Source of the DNA: Bacteroidales bacterium
GTDB taxonomy: Bacteria; Bacteroidota; Bacteroidia; Bacteroidales; UBA4417
NCBI GenBank assembly: GCA_030654075.1
Contig: JAURYB010000002.1
Span: forward strand, 1 to 39,164
Length of the DNA stretch: 39,164 nt
Direction: 5' to 3'
Part shown: positions 16,200 through 26,261 of the stretch, piece after piece
How the letters are laid out: each line of letters begins with the position of its first letter
Numbering within the stretch: position 1 is the first letter of the stretch
The notes under the pieces: generated by a model
Database searches by the model: none
What the model was told of the DNA's origin: nothing
What the model saw: only the letters and a program-made list of their open reading frames with translations
Program-made: the position numbers and the translations under genes

Positions 16200-18803
16200 C
16201 TATTCGGTTAGTTCCTTTGGAGCAGAGCCTTCTTCAAGAATTGGCAATACCTCAGGTTTTTCAACAACAATCTTCATGTCCTTTATTTCAGGGTCAAAAT
16301 CGATATTGATTATGTCACCGGCAATAAGTTTAGTAAGGATAATTTCCTCAGCTAGCATATCTTCCACATATTTCTGAATTGCCCTTTTTAATGGACGTGC
16401 GCCAAATTGTTCATCCCAGCCTTTCTCAAGAATATAATCCTTGGCTCTTTCAGTGATGCGCGGTTCGTAACCCATGGTGCGAATACGGCCAAAAAGATGT
16501 GCCAGTTCTATGTCAATGATCTTGTGAATATCCTCACGCTCAAGCGAATCGAAAATAATCACATCATCAATACGATTCAGGAATTCAGGGGCAAATGATT
16601 TTTTCAACGCATTTTCAATCACACTCTGGGCAATGCTCGAACTTTGTGATTGACGAGCGCTTGTACTAAATCCAACCCCTGCGCCGAAATCCTTCAATTG
16701 TCTGGAACCGATATTGGAAGTCATAATTACAATTGTGTTCTTGAAATCAACTCTACGGCCCAGACTATCAGTTAGTTGTCCATCATCAAGAACCTGTAAA
16801 AGGATATGGAAAATATCAGGATGAGCTTTTTCAATTTCATCCAGTAAAACGATAGAGTAGGGGCGACGACGTACTTTTTCGGTCAGCTGTCCGCCTTCTT
16901 CGTAACCAACATAGCCCGGAGGCGCTCCAACTAACCTGGATACAGCGAATTTTTCCATGTATTCACTCATATCAATCCGAATCAGTGCATCTTCAGTATC
17001 AAACAGATAGCGCGATAAAATCTTAGCTAAGTGAGTTTTTCCAACACCTGTCGGTCCAAGGAAAATAAAAGTGCCGATTGGTTTGTTAGGATCTTTCAAA
17101 CCAGCACGGTTACGGCGAATTGCTTTAACCACTTTTTTAATAGCTTCTTCCTGTCCGATTACCGATCCGCCAAGTTCCTGCTCCATATTCATAAGTCGTG
17201 AACCTTCGTTTTCGGCTATACGCTGAACAGGAACGCCTGTCATCATGGCAACCACTTCAGCTACATTATCTTCAGTAACTAGTTGACGGTTTATTTTTGA
17301 ATCTTCTTCCCAGCTCTGTTTCAGTGCTTCAAGCTGAGCTTGTGCTTTGCGTTCATCATCACGGTAACGCGCTGCTTCCTCATACTTCTGACCTTTGATA
17401 GCTTTCATCTTCTTCTGCCTGATATCTTCAATCAGGCTTTCGGTAGTAACTATCTCAACAGGAACATGCATATTCGAAATATGAACACGTGCGCCTGATT
17501 CATCTAGCGCATCAATAGCTTTATCAGGAAGGCAACGATCCGTTAAGTAACGGTTTGTAAGAGTTACACAGGCATTTATAGCTTCAGGCGTGTATTTTAC
17601 CAGGTGGTGATCCTCGTACTTTTCCTTGATCTGGTTCAGAATAGTAACCGTTTCATCAGGTGATGTAGGATCAACAATAATTTTCTGGAACCTGCGCTCC
17701 AAAGCGCCATCTTTTTCAATATACTGGCGATATTCGTCAAGCGTTGTAGCACCTATGCATTGTATTTCGCCACGGGCAAGCGCCGGCTTGAACATATTGC
17801 TTGCATCAAGCGATCCGCTTGCATTTCCGGCACCAACAATGGTATGGATTTCGTCAATAAACAGGATGATATCACGATTTTTTTCCAGTTCATTTAAAAC
17901 GGCTTTCATCCGCTCCTCAAACTGACCACGATATTTGGTTCCGGCTACTAACGATGCCAGATCGAGAGTATAAACTCTTTTGTTAAACAAAGCTCGTGAA
18001 ACTTTACGCTGTATAATTCGTAAAGCCAATCCCTCTGCAATGGCAGATTTACCAACACCAGGCTCACCAATCAAAATTGGATTATTTTTTTTGCGTCGGC
18101 TAAGGATTTGGGATATTCTTTCAAGTTCTTTCTCCCGGCCAACAATAGGATCCAAACGGTTTTCCTCTGCGGCTTTTGTAAGGTCGCGACCAAAATTATC
18201 AAGAACCGGGGTTTTCGACTTACTGTCTGCAGTTTTTCTTAGGTTTTCTATTCCACCGCCTTCATCCGGGTCATCATCCTGTGAACCTCCTGAAAGTTCA
18301 TCTTTAGGATCTGCATCCGTCTCGCCAAAAAGTCTTTCTCTTTCGCCTTGCGATGAATCTTCACCTGTAATTAAATATGATTTCACTTCTTCTTTAAATA
18401 AATCGTAGTCCACATTATATTTTTTTACTGAACGGGTAACCAGGTTATCTTCATCTTTAAGTATAGCAAGCAGAAGATGTTCCGTTCCAATTAATTCACT
18501 ATTAAATAACTTAGCCTCAAGATATGTAAGTTTAAGCGCCCGTTCAGCTTGCTTAACCAGCGGCAGATTATCGTTTACTTTGTTATGATTAGCAGGGTTT
18601 GAAATCGCTGTTTCTATCGTCCGGCGCAATTCAGCCATATCAACATTAAGATAACTCAATATTCGTATAGCCAATCCTTCGCCTTCCCTTATCATTCCTA
18701 AGAGCAGGTGTTCAACGCCTATATATTCATTTCCAAGCCTTATAGCCTCTTCACGACTAAAAGACAATACATCTTTAACTCTCTGTGAAAACTTTGCTTC
18801 CAT
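16200..18803 (-). CDS. clpC: ClpC AAA+ unfoldase/chaperone
   Basis: This 867-residue HSP100 protein unfolds substrates for ClpP or disaggregates them. Two Clp N-terminal repeats occupy about residues 1-150. AAA+ domain 1 has Walker A GEPGVGKS at 246-253 and the Walker B sequence [19 protein letters not shown]-like coiled middle region ([20 protein letters not shown]) identifies it as ClpC rather than ClpB. AAA+ domain 2 has Walker A GPTGVGKT at 583-590 and Walker [12 protein letters not shown]. An acidic linker (about 165-190, DDDPDEGGG) joins the N-domain to domain 1. It is divergent from gyrA with its own consensus promoter. The mcsAB/ctsR partners found in Firmicutes are not nearby. Confidence 0.95.
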   Translation of the reverse strand: MEAKFSQRVKDVLSFSREEAIRLGNEYIGVEHLLLGMIREGEGLAIRILSYLNVDMAELRRTIETAISNPANHNKVNDNLPLVKQAERALKLTYLEAKLFNSELIGTEHLLLAILKDEDNLVTRSVKKYNVDYDLFKEEVKSYLITGEDSSQGERERLFGETDADPKDELSGGSQDDDPDEGGGIENLRKTADSKSKTPVLDNFGRDLTKAAEENRLDPIVGREKELERISQILSRRKKNNPILIGEPGVGKSAIAEGLALRIIQRKVSRALFNKRVYTLDLASLVAGTKYRGQFEERMKAVLNELEKNRDIILFIDEIHTIVGAGNASGSLDASNMFKPALARGEIQCIGATTLDEYRQYIEKDGALERRFQKIIVDPTSPDETVTILNQIKEKYEDHHLVKYTPEAINACVTLTNRYLTDRCLPDKAIDALDESGARVHISNMHVPVEIVTTESLIEDIRQKKMKAIKGQKYEEAARYRDDERKAQAQLEALKQSWEEDSKINRQLVTEDNVAEVVAMMTGVPVQRIAENEGSRLMNMEQELGGSVIGQEEAIKKVVKAIRRNRAGLKDPNKPIGTFIFLGPTGVGKTHLAKILSRYLFDTEDALIRIDMSEYMEKFAVSRLVGAPPGYVGYEEGGQLTEKVRRRPYSIVLLDEIEKAHPDIFHILLQVLDDGQLTDSLGRRVDFKNTIVIMTSNIGSRQLKDFGAGVGFSTSARQSQSSSIAQSVIENALKKSFAPEFLNRIDDVIIFDSLEREDIHKIIDIELAHLFGRIRTMGYEPRITERAKDYILEKGWDEQFGARPLKRAIQKYVEDMLAEEIILTKLIAGDIINIDFDPEIKDMKIVVEKPEVLPILEEGSAPKELTE

Positions 18804-18853
18804 GTATAAAACCGTCCTTTTCTAAAGTAAATTACTAATTGTCAAAATCATTC

Positions 18854-18886
18854 CAAAATTACAATATAAACATATAAGTTTGCAAA
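18854..18886 (-). promoter_or_regulatory. Bacteroidota-type promoter of clpC
   Basis: On the minus strand, TTTG (18883-18886) is followed after exactly 21 bases by TAATTTTG (18854-18861), matching TAnnTTTG. It lies about 50 bases upstream of the clpC start codon. Confidence 0.75.
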
Positions 18887-18995
18887 TAGTTTAATGAAAT
18901 GATTAGTTTATGTGCTCTTAAACATTCATTTTCAGGAATTTGAAATTATGAACAGGTATATGTTAAAAACAGTAGTAAAAAAGAGTGAAAACGGC

Positions 18996-19025
18996 TTTTT
19001 TATATCAAAAAAAATTGTACTTTCG
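18996..19025 (+). promoter_or_regulatory. Possible promoter of gyrA
   Basis: TACTTTCG at 19018-19025 is a one-base variant of TAnnTTTG. The only -33 candidate is a T run ending near 19000. It is placed 50 bases before gyrA. Confidence 0.4.
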
Positions 19026-19074
19026 TAGAGATATTGACGATAACTTAAGTCGTTATAAATGAAGGGATTAATAA

Positions 19075-21642
19075 ATGGATAACATTCAGGACGGGGAAAG
19101 AATTATACCTGTTAATATAGAAACACAAATGAAGGGTGCCTACATCGATTATGCGATGTCGGTAATAGTATCGCGTGCACTTCCCGATGTACGTGATGGA
19201 TTGAAACCTGTTCATAGAAGAGTATTGTACGGAATGCTTGATTTGGGAGTGCTTTCAAACCGTTCGTACAAGAAATCAGCCCGTATTGTCGGTGAAGTAC
19301 TTGGTAAATATCACCCTCATGGTGACACATCAGTTTACGATGCAATGGTGCGTATGGCCCAGGATTGGTCCTTACGTTATCCGCTTGTTGACGGACAAGG
19401 TAACTTTGGATCAATTGACGGTGACAGCCCGGCTGCCATGCGTTATACCGAAGTACGTTTGCGCAAATTAGCTGAAGAATTACTGGCTGATATCGACAAG
19501 GATACGGTTGATTTTAAACTGAACTTTGATGATACTCTCGAAGAGCCAACCGTTCTGCCGGCAAAAATCCCAAACCTTTTAATTAACGGTACCTCAGGTA
19601 TTGCTGTAGGTATGGCTACCAATATACCGCCTCATAACCTCACCGAAATTATTAATGGCTGTATAGCTTATATCGACGATAAAGAAATTACCATTGAGGG
19701 CCTGATGAAATTTATCAAGGCTCCGGATTTTCCAACCGGTGGTATTATTTATGGTTATGAAGGTGTTCGCGATGCCTACGAAACTGGCCGTGGTCGTTTG
19801 GTGATGCGTGGTGAGTCCACTTTTGAAACTGACGAAAAAGGTCGTGAAGCAATTGTCTTTACTTCCATACCTTACCAGGTGAACAAGGCTGAAATGATCA
19901 AGAAAACAGCCGACCTGGTTAACGAGAAAAAAATTGAAGGCATTCACGATATACGTGACGAAAGCGATCGCAACGGGCTTCGTATTGTTTATGAGCTGAA
20001 AAAGGATGCTGTTTCAAATGTTGTATTAAACAAGCTTTATCAATATACGGCTCTTCAAACTTCTTTCAGTACCAATGCTATTGCCTTGGTCAAAGGACGG
20101 CCTTATCAGTTAAACCTCAAACAACTGATTGGTCATTTTATTGATCACCGTCACGAAGTAATTCTGAGGCGTACCCGTTTTGAACTTTCTGAAGCGCAGA
20201 AACGTGCTCATATTCTTGAAGGACTGCTTATTGCTCTTGATAATATTGATGAAGTTATTGCGCTTATCAGGGCAGCTGCTTCTCCGGATGAAGCAAGAGC
20301 TAAATTGATTGACCGATTCTCGTTTAGTGATCTTCAGGCGAAAGCAATCCTGGATATGCGCCTACAGCGTCTTACGGGTCTTGAACGCGAAAAATTGAAG
20401 GCTGAGTATGATGAATTGATGAAAATCATTGCATTTTACCTGAGTGTACTTGCTGATGAAGCGCTTCAATTTGAAATAATCAAGAACGAATTAATTGAAA
20501 TCAGGGAAAAATACGGCGACGAACGTAAAACCCGTATTGAGCTTAATTCAAAAGATTTCAGAATAGAAGATACTATTGCCGACGAAGCAGTTGTAATCAC
20601 TATTTCCCACATGGGTTATATGAAACGTACACCTCTTACTGAATACCGCCGTCAGAGTAGGGGAGGACGTGGAGCAAGAGGTTCGGATATACGCGACGAG
20701 GATTTCCTTGAGCATTTGTATATTGCTACGGCTCATAATTATATGCTCTTCTTTACTGAAAAAGGTAAAGTGTTCTGGCTCAGGGTTTATGAAATTCCTG
20801 AAGGTGGAAAAACCTCAAAAGGCAGAGCCATTCAGAATATGCTGAATATTGAGTCCGATGATAAAGTAAGAGCGATCATTAATCTGAAAGACCTGAAGGA
20901 TGAAGAATATGTAAATAATAATTTCATTATTCTTTGTACCAAGAGAGGTACTATCAAGAAAACCTCGCTTGAAGCATATTCACGTCCACGACTCAATGGT
21001 ATCAACGCAATCAATATCAATGAAGGTGATCAGCTGCTTGAAGCAAGATTAACTAATGGTACCAGTGAAGTGTTGATGGCATTGCGCAGTGGCAGAGCTA
21101 TCCGTTTCAACGAATCTACTGTTCGTCCAATGGGCCGCACAGCCACAGGAGTAAGAGGTATTACGCTGGGAGGGAAGAACGACGAAGTAATTGGCATGAT
21201 TTGTGTAAATAGTCCAGAAGAATCTATTCTGGTTGTTTCGGAGAAAGGTTATGGCAAGCGTTCGGATCTTGAAGATTACAGGGTTACAAACAGGGGTGGA
21301 AAAGGTGTTAAAACCATTAATGTTACTGAAAAAACAGGGAGCCTGATCGCTATAAAAAATGTAATCGACACTGATGACTTAATGATTATTAACCTTTCAG
21401 GAATTCTGATCAGGATGGGTGTAAGTGATTTGAGAGTAATGGGCCGGGCTACACAAGGAGTTAGGCTGATCAACCTGAGAGAAGACGATGGAATAGCTGC
21501 TGTAGCAAAAGTTGAATGTGAATTAGAAGATGAAGACATTGAAGATGTTGAACTTTTAGAAGGAGCCGAAACTTCAGAATTTGACGATAACTCAGATTCT
21601 TCTGAAGAAACAGAAACACCCGAATCAAATACAGAAGTATAA
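19075..21642 (+). CDS. gyrA: DNA gyrase subunit A
   Basis: This 855-residue type II topoisomerase subunit breaks and rejoins DNA. The breakage-reunion domain begins [20 protein letters not shown]. The active-site tyrosine is Tyr124 in [10 protein letters not shown]. The quinolone region reads [19 protein letters not shown], with Thr at the position of E. coli Ser83. The C-terminal beta-pinwheel carries repeated motifs, including [12 protein letters not shown] with Arg740, a GyrA-box variant that argues for GyrA rather than ParC. A highly acidic tail of about 35 residues ([13 protein letters not shown] onward) ends the protein. A TPR gene follows after 65 bases with no terminator between. Confidence 0.96.
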   Translation: MDNIQDGERIIPVNIETQMKGAYIDYAMSVIVSRALPDVRDGLKPVHRRVLYGMLDLGVLSNRSYKKSARIVGEVLGKYHPHGDTSVYDAMVRMAQDWSLRYPLVDGQGNFGSIDGDSPAAMRYTEVRLRKLAEELLADIDKDTVDFKLNFDDTLEEPTVLPAKIPNLLINGTSGIAVGMATNIPPHNLTEIINGCIAYIDDKEITIEGLMKFIKAPDFPTGGIIYGYEGVRDAYETGRGRLVMRGESTFETDEKGREAIVFTSIPYQVNKAEMIKKTADLVNEKKIEGIHDIRDESDRNGLRIVYELKKDAVSNVVLNKLYQYTALQTSFSTNAIALVKGRPYQLNLKQLIGHFIDHRHEVILRRTRFELSEAQKRAHILEGLLIALDNIDEVIALIRAAASPDEARAKLIDRFSFSDLQAKAILDMRLQRLTGLEREKLKAEYDELMKIIAFYLSVLADEALQFEIIKNELIEIREKYGDERKTRIELNSKDFRIEDTIADEAVVITISHMGYMKRTPLTEYRRQSRGGRGARGSDIRDEDFLEHLYIATAHNYMLFFTEKGKVFWLRVYEIPEGGKTSKGRAIQNMLNIESDDKVRAIINLKDLKDEEYVNNNFIILCTKRGTIKKTSLEAYSRPRLNGINAININEGDQLLEARLTNGTSEVLMALRSGRAIRFNESTVRPMGRTATGVRGITLGGKNDEVIGMICVNSPEESILVVSEKGYGKRSDLEDYRVTNRGGKGVKTINVTEKTGSLIAIKNVIDTDDLMIINLSGILIRMGVSDLRVMGRATQGVRLINLREDDGIAAVAKVECELEDEDIEDVELLEGAETSEFDDNSDSSEETETPESNTEV

Positions 21643-21707
21643 ATAATTGAATATAAAACAATTAACACAAATAACTAAAGCAAATACAAATTTAAAAAGT
21701 TAAGGAA

Positions 21708-22898
21708 ATGAAAAGAAATCTTATTTTATTTGCCCTAATTATGCTGGTAAGTGTAGCTTTTGCTCAACTGAAAAAAGACCGTACAGCAGCATACAACGCC
21801 TGGCAAAAACCTGATTTGGTAAAAGCCAAAGAAGCTATTGATAAAGCTATTGCTTATCCGGAAGCAGCTACAGATGCCAAAGTATGGTATTACAGAGGTT
21901 GTATATACTTAGATATTCAGATATCGCCTGCAAAGGCTGTTTTAGCTCCCGATGCGCTGAACGTAGCTTATGAAGCGTACACCAAGGCTAAAGAACTCGA
22001 TACTAAAGAAGATTTTAAAACTGAGATTACTTCTAAATTATCTCAGATTTCCGGGGAATTCTTTAATGAAGGTATCGCCCAATTTCAACTAAACAATTAT
22101 GATGGCGCTATTCCTTATTTTGATAAAGCTATTAATATCTCTAAAGCTAATCATGTTATAGATACCCTGGCTAATTATGCTTCAGCTTTATGTTACGAAA
22201 AGAAAGCAGCTGCAGATACAGCATTTCTCGATAAAGCTATTGAGAAATATCAGTACCTGGTTGATATCAAAATGAAAGATCCCTTTACTTATACTACCCT
22301 GGCCACTCTTTACAAGGACAAAGGTGATGTTGAAAAAGCAACCTCAATCTTAGATCAGGCAAAGACGTTATACCCTGGTAACAGTGATATAATTATTACT
22401 GAAGCCAATATTTATATTTCAACTAACAATCATGCTAAGGCGGTTTCCAGCCTGATGATTGCCAAAGAGAAAGAGCCTAAAAACGTTTCCGTGTTATATG
22501 CAATAGGAGTGACGTATGATTTATTGAAAAATGATACCAGACTTCCTGAGGAGGAAAGAATGAAATATTTCAACGCTGCAGTAGATGGTTATAAAGAAAC
22601 TATTGCTGTTGATCCTAATTATTTTGATGCCCTGTTCAACCTGGGAGCAATTTATTATAATAAAGGTGGTGAAGTTATCAACGAAGCCAATAAACTTCCA
22701 ATCAATGAAACCGCCAAATACGATAAAATGCTTGCTGATGGAAATAATTACCTGAATCTTGCACTTCCTTACCTGGAGCAATGTGAAACTCTTCAGCCTA
22801 AAGATAGAAATACACTTGCTTCATTGAAAGAAATCTATACCCGCTTAAATCTTAAAGATAAATTGTCAGCGATAAACGATAAGCTTAGCAATATGTAA
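21708..22898 (+). CDS. Exported TPR-repeat protein downstream of gyrA
   Basis: The 396-residue protein has a clear signal peptide (LILFALIMLVSVAFA, cleavage near residue 19-20). The mature part is built of helical tetratricopeptide repeats; examples are FNEGIAQFQLNNYDGAIPYF and KYQYLVDIKMKDPFTYTTLA. It is probably periplasmic and acts as a protein-protein scaffold; no catalytic motif is present. It lies 65 bases after gyrA and before a strong terminator, so it is likely co-transcribed with gyrA. A TPR gene behind gyrA is an arrangement I associate with Bacteroidota. The exact function is unknown. Confidence 0.85.
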   Translation: MKRNLILFALIMLVSVAFAQLKKDRTAAYNAWQKPDLVKAKEAIDKAIAYPEAATDAKVWYYRGCIYLDIQISPAKAVLAPDALNVAYEAYTKAKELDTKEDFKTEITSKLSQISGEFFNEGIAQFQLNNYDGAIPYFDKAINISKANHVIDTLANYASALCYEKKAAADTAFLDKAIEKYQYLVDIKMKDPFTYTTLATLYKDKGDVEKATSILDQAKTLYPGNSDIIITEANIYISTNNHAKAVSSLMIAKEKEPKNVSVLYAIGVTYDLLKNDTRLPEEERMKYFNAAVDGYKETIAVDPNYFDALFNLGAIYYNKGGEVINEANKLPINETAKYDKMLADGNNYLNLALPYLEQCETLQPKDRNTLASLKEIYTRLNLKDKLSAINDKLSNM

Positions 22899-22916
22899 TC
22901 GTAAGTTTTTGTTAGT

Positions 22917-22950
22917 AAAAGGAGCCTGGTTTTATTGGGCTCCTTTAATT
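22917..22950 (+). terminator. Rho-independent terminator of gyrA-TPR unit
   Basis: AAAGGAGCC (22918-22926) pairs with GGCTCCTTT (22938-22946) and is followed by a T-containing tail. Confidence 0.8.
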
Positions 22951-23164
22951 TCACATTTTCTATTTAACATAATATTAATTATGGGCTAAAAAGATAAAAG
23001 GATAAATTCCTTTGAAACGTATGAACAAGCAATAATCAGCTGTGTATTCTGTCCATAAGTTATCGTATTCAGATGCAATTCTTTCATTTAAATACATTGT
23101 ATTAACGTAAATATTTATAAAATGAATCATTCGGCTGAGCTAATGCGCTCACCCGTATAATAAA

Positions 23165-24436
23165 CTAAATATCAGTATTTTCCGCCAATAAATCAGTGTA
23201 AGGCAGATCCAGTTGTTTAATACCCTGGATCGCACTTCCGGCGATTCCTTTTATTGATCCGTGCATATCAATCGTATTGTTTATTACTTTCTCAAGTTGC
23301 TTTTCGCGCATTTTCCAGATGCGCTGCATAGCTCGTTTTTCACTGTCAAGGTCAGCCTGCATTTGCGTAAATCCTTCAACAATAGCTTCAACCTGCATAT
23401 GGAAAGTATTGCTTGTGAGAAAATCATATAACAATACCATTTTATCACCTTTATTTTCCTGCGAAACCATAGCATTACTCACCTGGATTAAGGATTCGCG
23501 CAGTACTTTGCACAATCCTTTAAATTCGTCATATGTACATATCCAGATACCTTCTTTTAATCCCATGCGATCCAGGTCCGAAGGTAAAACTTCAGTTACA
23601 AGAACTCCGATGTTAGCGCCTTTATCCCTGATATCGCTCTTGAATTTTTCGATCCAGCTTGGCTGAAAGTCTTTGGTGCGCTTACTTTCGTAATAAATGG
23701 TGCCGCAATTCTGGCGGGTTCGTGTGTTTACAGTTTGTATACAATCACCACCACGTGCTCCTTTTTTTATTTCCTCAATTGTATCGAGCGGAAAACTGGC
23801 AGCCAGCCACTCCTCTATGGCCAATTCCTGCACTTCGCCTTGTAATTGCATGGAGCCCTGCTCCTGCTTGCGTTTCATTTCCTCTGTCAATCGTTTCTGA
23901 TCTTCTAACTGTTTTTGTAATTCTTTAATAGCTAATTCATTACGATCCTGCTCTGTTTTCCTGATCTTCTCTTTTTCTTCTGTAAGTTTTTGATTCAGTG
24001 TACGTTCAGCTTCTGCCATAACACTCTCTTTCATTTCATCTTTCTCACGTTTGAGGCGTTCAATTTCAGCCTTGCTCCTGCTAAGTTCTTTTAACTTTTC
24101 TGATTGCTCAAGCAGTTCCTTTTGCATGATTGCAACTTGCTCCGATTGCTCTTCAATTAGTTTTAGTTTGAGCTTTTTTTCAATTATTTGCCGTTCTTCT
24201 TTCAGCTTCGACTGCAATTTTTCCTGGAAAAGCTCATTTTCCTTTTGTTTCTTTTTTTCAAATTCATCCTTTTGCGCGTTAAGCAGATCAAGTTCAGAGT
24301 CATACTTTTTCTTTTCTTCAGCCAACTGAATAGCATATTTTTTCTTAAGATCATCTTCAAGTTGATGAGATAGAACCTCATTTACGTTGATCTCAGTACC
24401 GCAATTCGGACATTCTATTTTTGTTTCCCGCTCCAT
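23165..24436 (-). CDS. Coiled-coil protein with DUF2130 nuclease-like domain
   Basis: I choose the ATG at 24436 (MERETKIECPNCG), giving 423 residues; an in-frame ATG at 24487 would add 17 unlikely residues. The protein opens with a CPNCG knuckle. Residues about 25-190 form a long charged coiled coil rich in E, K and Q. The DUF2130 domain has GARGGDCIQTV with Asp231 and YYESKRTK with Glu250-x-Lys252. That D-x18-E-x-K spacing resembles a PD-(D/E)xK restriction-endonuclease-like core. The last about 100 residues are again helical. Family members (COG4487) have no established role; nuclease activity is inference. It is a lone gene; a terminator belonging to the lipoprotein gene precedes it. Confidence 0.8.
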   Translation of the reverse strand: MERETKIECPNCGTEINVNEVLSHQLEDDLKKKYAIQLAEEKKKYDSELDLLNAQKDEFEKKKQKENELFQEKLQSKLKEERQIIEKKLKLKLIEEQSEQVAIMQKELLEQSEKLKELSRSKAEIERLKREKDEMKESVMAEAERTLNQKLTEEKEKIRKTEQDRNELAIKELQKQLEDQKRLTEEMKRKQEQGSMQLQGEVQELAIEEWLAASFPLDTIEEIKKGARGGDCIQTVNTRTRQNCGTIYYESKRTKDFQPSWIEKFKSDIRDKGANIGVLVTEVLPSDLDRMGLKEGIWICTYDEFKGLCKVLRESLIQVSNAMVSQENKGDKMVLLYDFLTSNTFHMQVEAIVEGFTQMQADLDSEKRAMQRIWKMREKQLEKVINNTIDMHGSIKGIAGSAIQGIKQLDLPYTDLLAENTDI

Positions 24437-24508
24437 ATAATTGTTAATGTGTGATTTAATGTGATTTAATAGTTTAAAACGGTGCACCTTTTTAAACCAC
24501 TAACTTAC

Positions 24509-24537
24509 AAAAAAAAAAGCTCCGCATTGCGAAGCTT
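24509..24537 (-). terminator. Rho-independent terminator of the lipoprotein gene
   Basis: Read leftward, AAGCTTCGC (24529-24537) pairs with GCGGAGCTT (24517-24525) with one mismatch across a 3-base loop, followed by a U run from the A tract at 24509-24518. Confidence 0.8.
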
Positions 24538-24557
24538 AAATGTCTTTCTATTAACTG

Positions 24558-24995
24558 TTAATAGGGTTGTATAATAACAAGTCTGAAATTCTGGCTACCT
24601 GGATTATTCGTATTTCCGTCGCTTTCATAATAATCAATTGAAAAAACGCCATTTCTCATTCTGTAGAAATAACCACCCTGGTATAACACGCCTTCAAATT
24701 CATTATAGAAGTAAACCGGAACAGGAATCCATGCTCCATCCAATTCTACATATAAACTTACCATGCCATTTTGAATTACATTATCGGTAATTTCAGGAAA
24801 ACTGAGGTCTACAACATACCCAAATCCCACTGTCCCAAAAGTTCCAACTGTTCCCCATTCGGAATTCAGAACACTAAAATCAACGGTTGACAGATTAGCA
24901 TTCCCGCCTGTATATTCCTGTGTTATATATTCTTTTGTGCAAGATGTCGAAAATAGTGTTACGGACAAAACTGCAATAAAAAGTAGCTTTTTCAT
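24558..24995 (-). CDS. Small lipoprotein of unknown function
   Basis: The 145-residue precursor has a lipoprotein signal: MKKLLFIAVLSVTLFSTSC, with Cys19 as the lipidated residue and Thr-Lys-Glu after it. The mature part is rich in aromatic, Gly and Val residues and looks all-beta (GYVVDLSFPEI, VPVYFYNEFEGVLYQGGYFY). I do not recognise the family. It is a single-gene unit with its own terminator, divergent from the SRPBCC gene at 25151. Outer-membrane or periplasmic location is expected; no function is proposed. Confidence 0.8.
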   Translation of the reverse strand: MKKLLFIAVLSVTLFSTSCTKEYITQEYTGGNANLSTVDFSVLNSEWGTVGTFGTVGFGYVVDLSFPEITDNVIQNGMVSLYVELDGAWIPVPVYFYNEFEGVLYQGGYFYRMRNGVFSIDYYESDGNTNNPGSQNFRLVIIQPY

Positions 24996-25150
24996 AGTAT
25001 ATTTTTTTAAGTGTTTAAATTAAAAGTAATCAATAATCGTTCCACGAACAAGATAATTGTTTGTTTTTTGAGTATATTTACATTTAGACCCTGACAAATT
25101 TATTATGACTTATATTTTGTATTTTTACAGAACTTATTGTTACATGTTTA

Positions 25151-26152
25151 ATGAAAATATTTCGTCGCATATTACTAATCATACTTTGTATTGCACTGGT
25201 TGTCATAGCGGTAGGTTATGTTCTTCCAAGGAATGTTCATGTTGAGCGAAAATTAGTAATGAATGTTTCGCAAAAAACAATATTTAACCAGGTTAATACA
25301 TTAAGAAACTGGACTAAATGGTTACCCTGGTTGCAAATAGATACTTCACTTCGTATCCGGTATTCAGGCCCTGAATCAGGAGTTGGAGCAACACTTAAAT
25401 GGCTGAGCAGCGATAAAAATGTTGGAAACGGGAGTATATCAATTATTTCAGGTGTTGTATCTGACTCATTGGAAGTGGTTTTTGATTTTGCCGGAAAAGG
25501 TAAATCAACAGGAAAATTCGTTTTTATAAAAGAAAACGAAGGCATACTTGTAACTTATAGCCTGGCCAGCGACTTAGGGATGAATCCAATTTCAAGGTGG
25601 TTTGGATTGTTTTCTGACCGTTTGATAGGACCGGATATTGAACAGGGCTTATACAATCTGAAAGAGCTTGTACACGACACAAAAGCCATTTATGGGTATG
25701 AAATAGTTGATTATGAATTACCAGCCAGAACTTTGATTACAATTCGCGATACGGCTTCTCCCGAAACGGTTACACCTAAACTGGCTTCGATGTATAAAAA
25801 GATTTCGCTTTTTTTAAAATCAAAGAACCTCTCCCCTAGTGGCAATCCAATGGCTGTTTTTCATAAATACTCGAACCAGGGTTTTGATATTGAAGCAGGT
25901 TTGCCGGTTAGCTCCATTATAGCGGTTACTGAAGGGTTGAATTGTTCGGGAAAAGAAGCTGAGCGAACATTGATGATTAAATATTTCGGATCCTATAAAA
26001 TGATTTCTTCGGCTTACATAGCTTTACAAACTTTTATTGATAATAATGAATTACAGAGGAATGGCCCTGGATGGGAAGAATATCTTACCAATCCTGCCAT
26101 TGAGGCTGATTCAAATAAAAGACAAACGAATATTTATTACCCAATTAAGTAG
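25151..26152 (+). CDS. Membrane-anchored SRPBCC / GyrI-like effector-binding protein
   Basis: The 333-residue protein begins with one hydrophobic segment (about 5-27, RRILLIILCIALVVIAVGYV), acting as signal anchor. Residues about 30-170 look like an SRPBCC (START/polyketide-cyclase) barrel: LVMNVSQKTIFNQVNTLRNW, then WLPWLQ and a GVGATLKW strand. Residues about 175-330 resemble a GyrI-like/AraC effector-binding domain (YELPARTLITIRDTASPE, GLPVSSIIAV, KYFGSYKMI). Both folds bind small hydrophobic ligands. The combination is known in this phylum, but its ligand is not established. The gene is divergent from the lipoprotein gene and 109 bases ahead of glgB. Confidence 0.75.
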   Translation: MKIFRRILLIILCIALVVIAVGYVLPRNVHVERKLVMNVSQKTIFNQVNTLRNWTKWLPWLQIDTSLRIRYSGPESGVGATLKWLSSDKNVGNGSISIISGVVSDSLEVVFDFAGKGKSTGKFVFIKENEGILVTYSLASDLGMNPISRWFGLFSDRLIGPDIEQGLYNLKELVHDTKAIYGYEIVDYELPARTLITIRDTASPETVTPKLASMYKKISLFLKSKNLSPSGNPMAVFHKYSNQGFDIEAGLPVSSIIAVTEGLNCSGKEAERTLMIKYFGSYKMISSAYIALQTFIDNNELQRNGPGWEEYLTNPAIEADSNKRQTNIYYPIK

Positions 26153-26261
26153 TCTAAACTAATTGCTTCTGAATCTTAAATTTATTTAAATCATTTAGGA
26201 AAATACCTTAAATTGCAGGAATAATAATATTTACTTCGAAGTTTAATACCGATCTATAAAG

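Noticed and set aside
17980..18408. Open frame of 142 codons antisense to clpC, and similar antisense frames in uvrA, gyrA and the coiled-coil gene.
   Set aside because: They are shadows of well-conserved genes, with low-complexity serine-rich translations and no start or promoter signals.
19318..19360. Quinolone-resistance change in GyrA (Thr at the Ser83-equivalent position).
   Set aside because: Thr is the natural residue in several susceptible bacteria; without close relatives it cannot be called a mutation.
19075..21642. ParC rather than GyrA.
   Set aside because: The C-terminal domain carries a GyrA-box-like RGGKG and the full set of pinwheel motifs, and the downstream TPR gene fits gyrA context.
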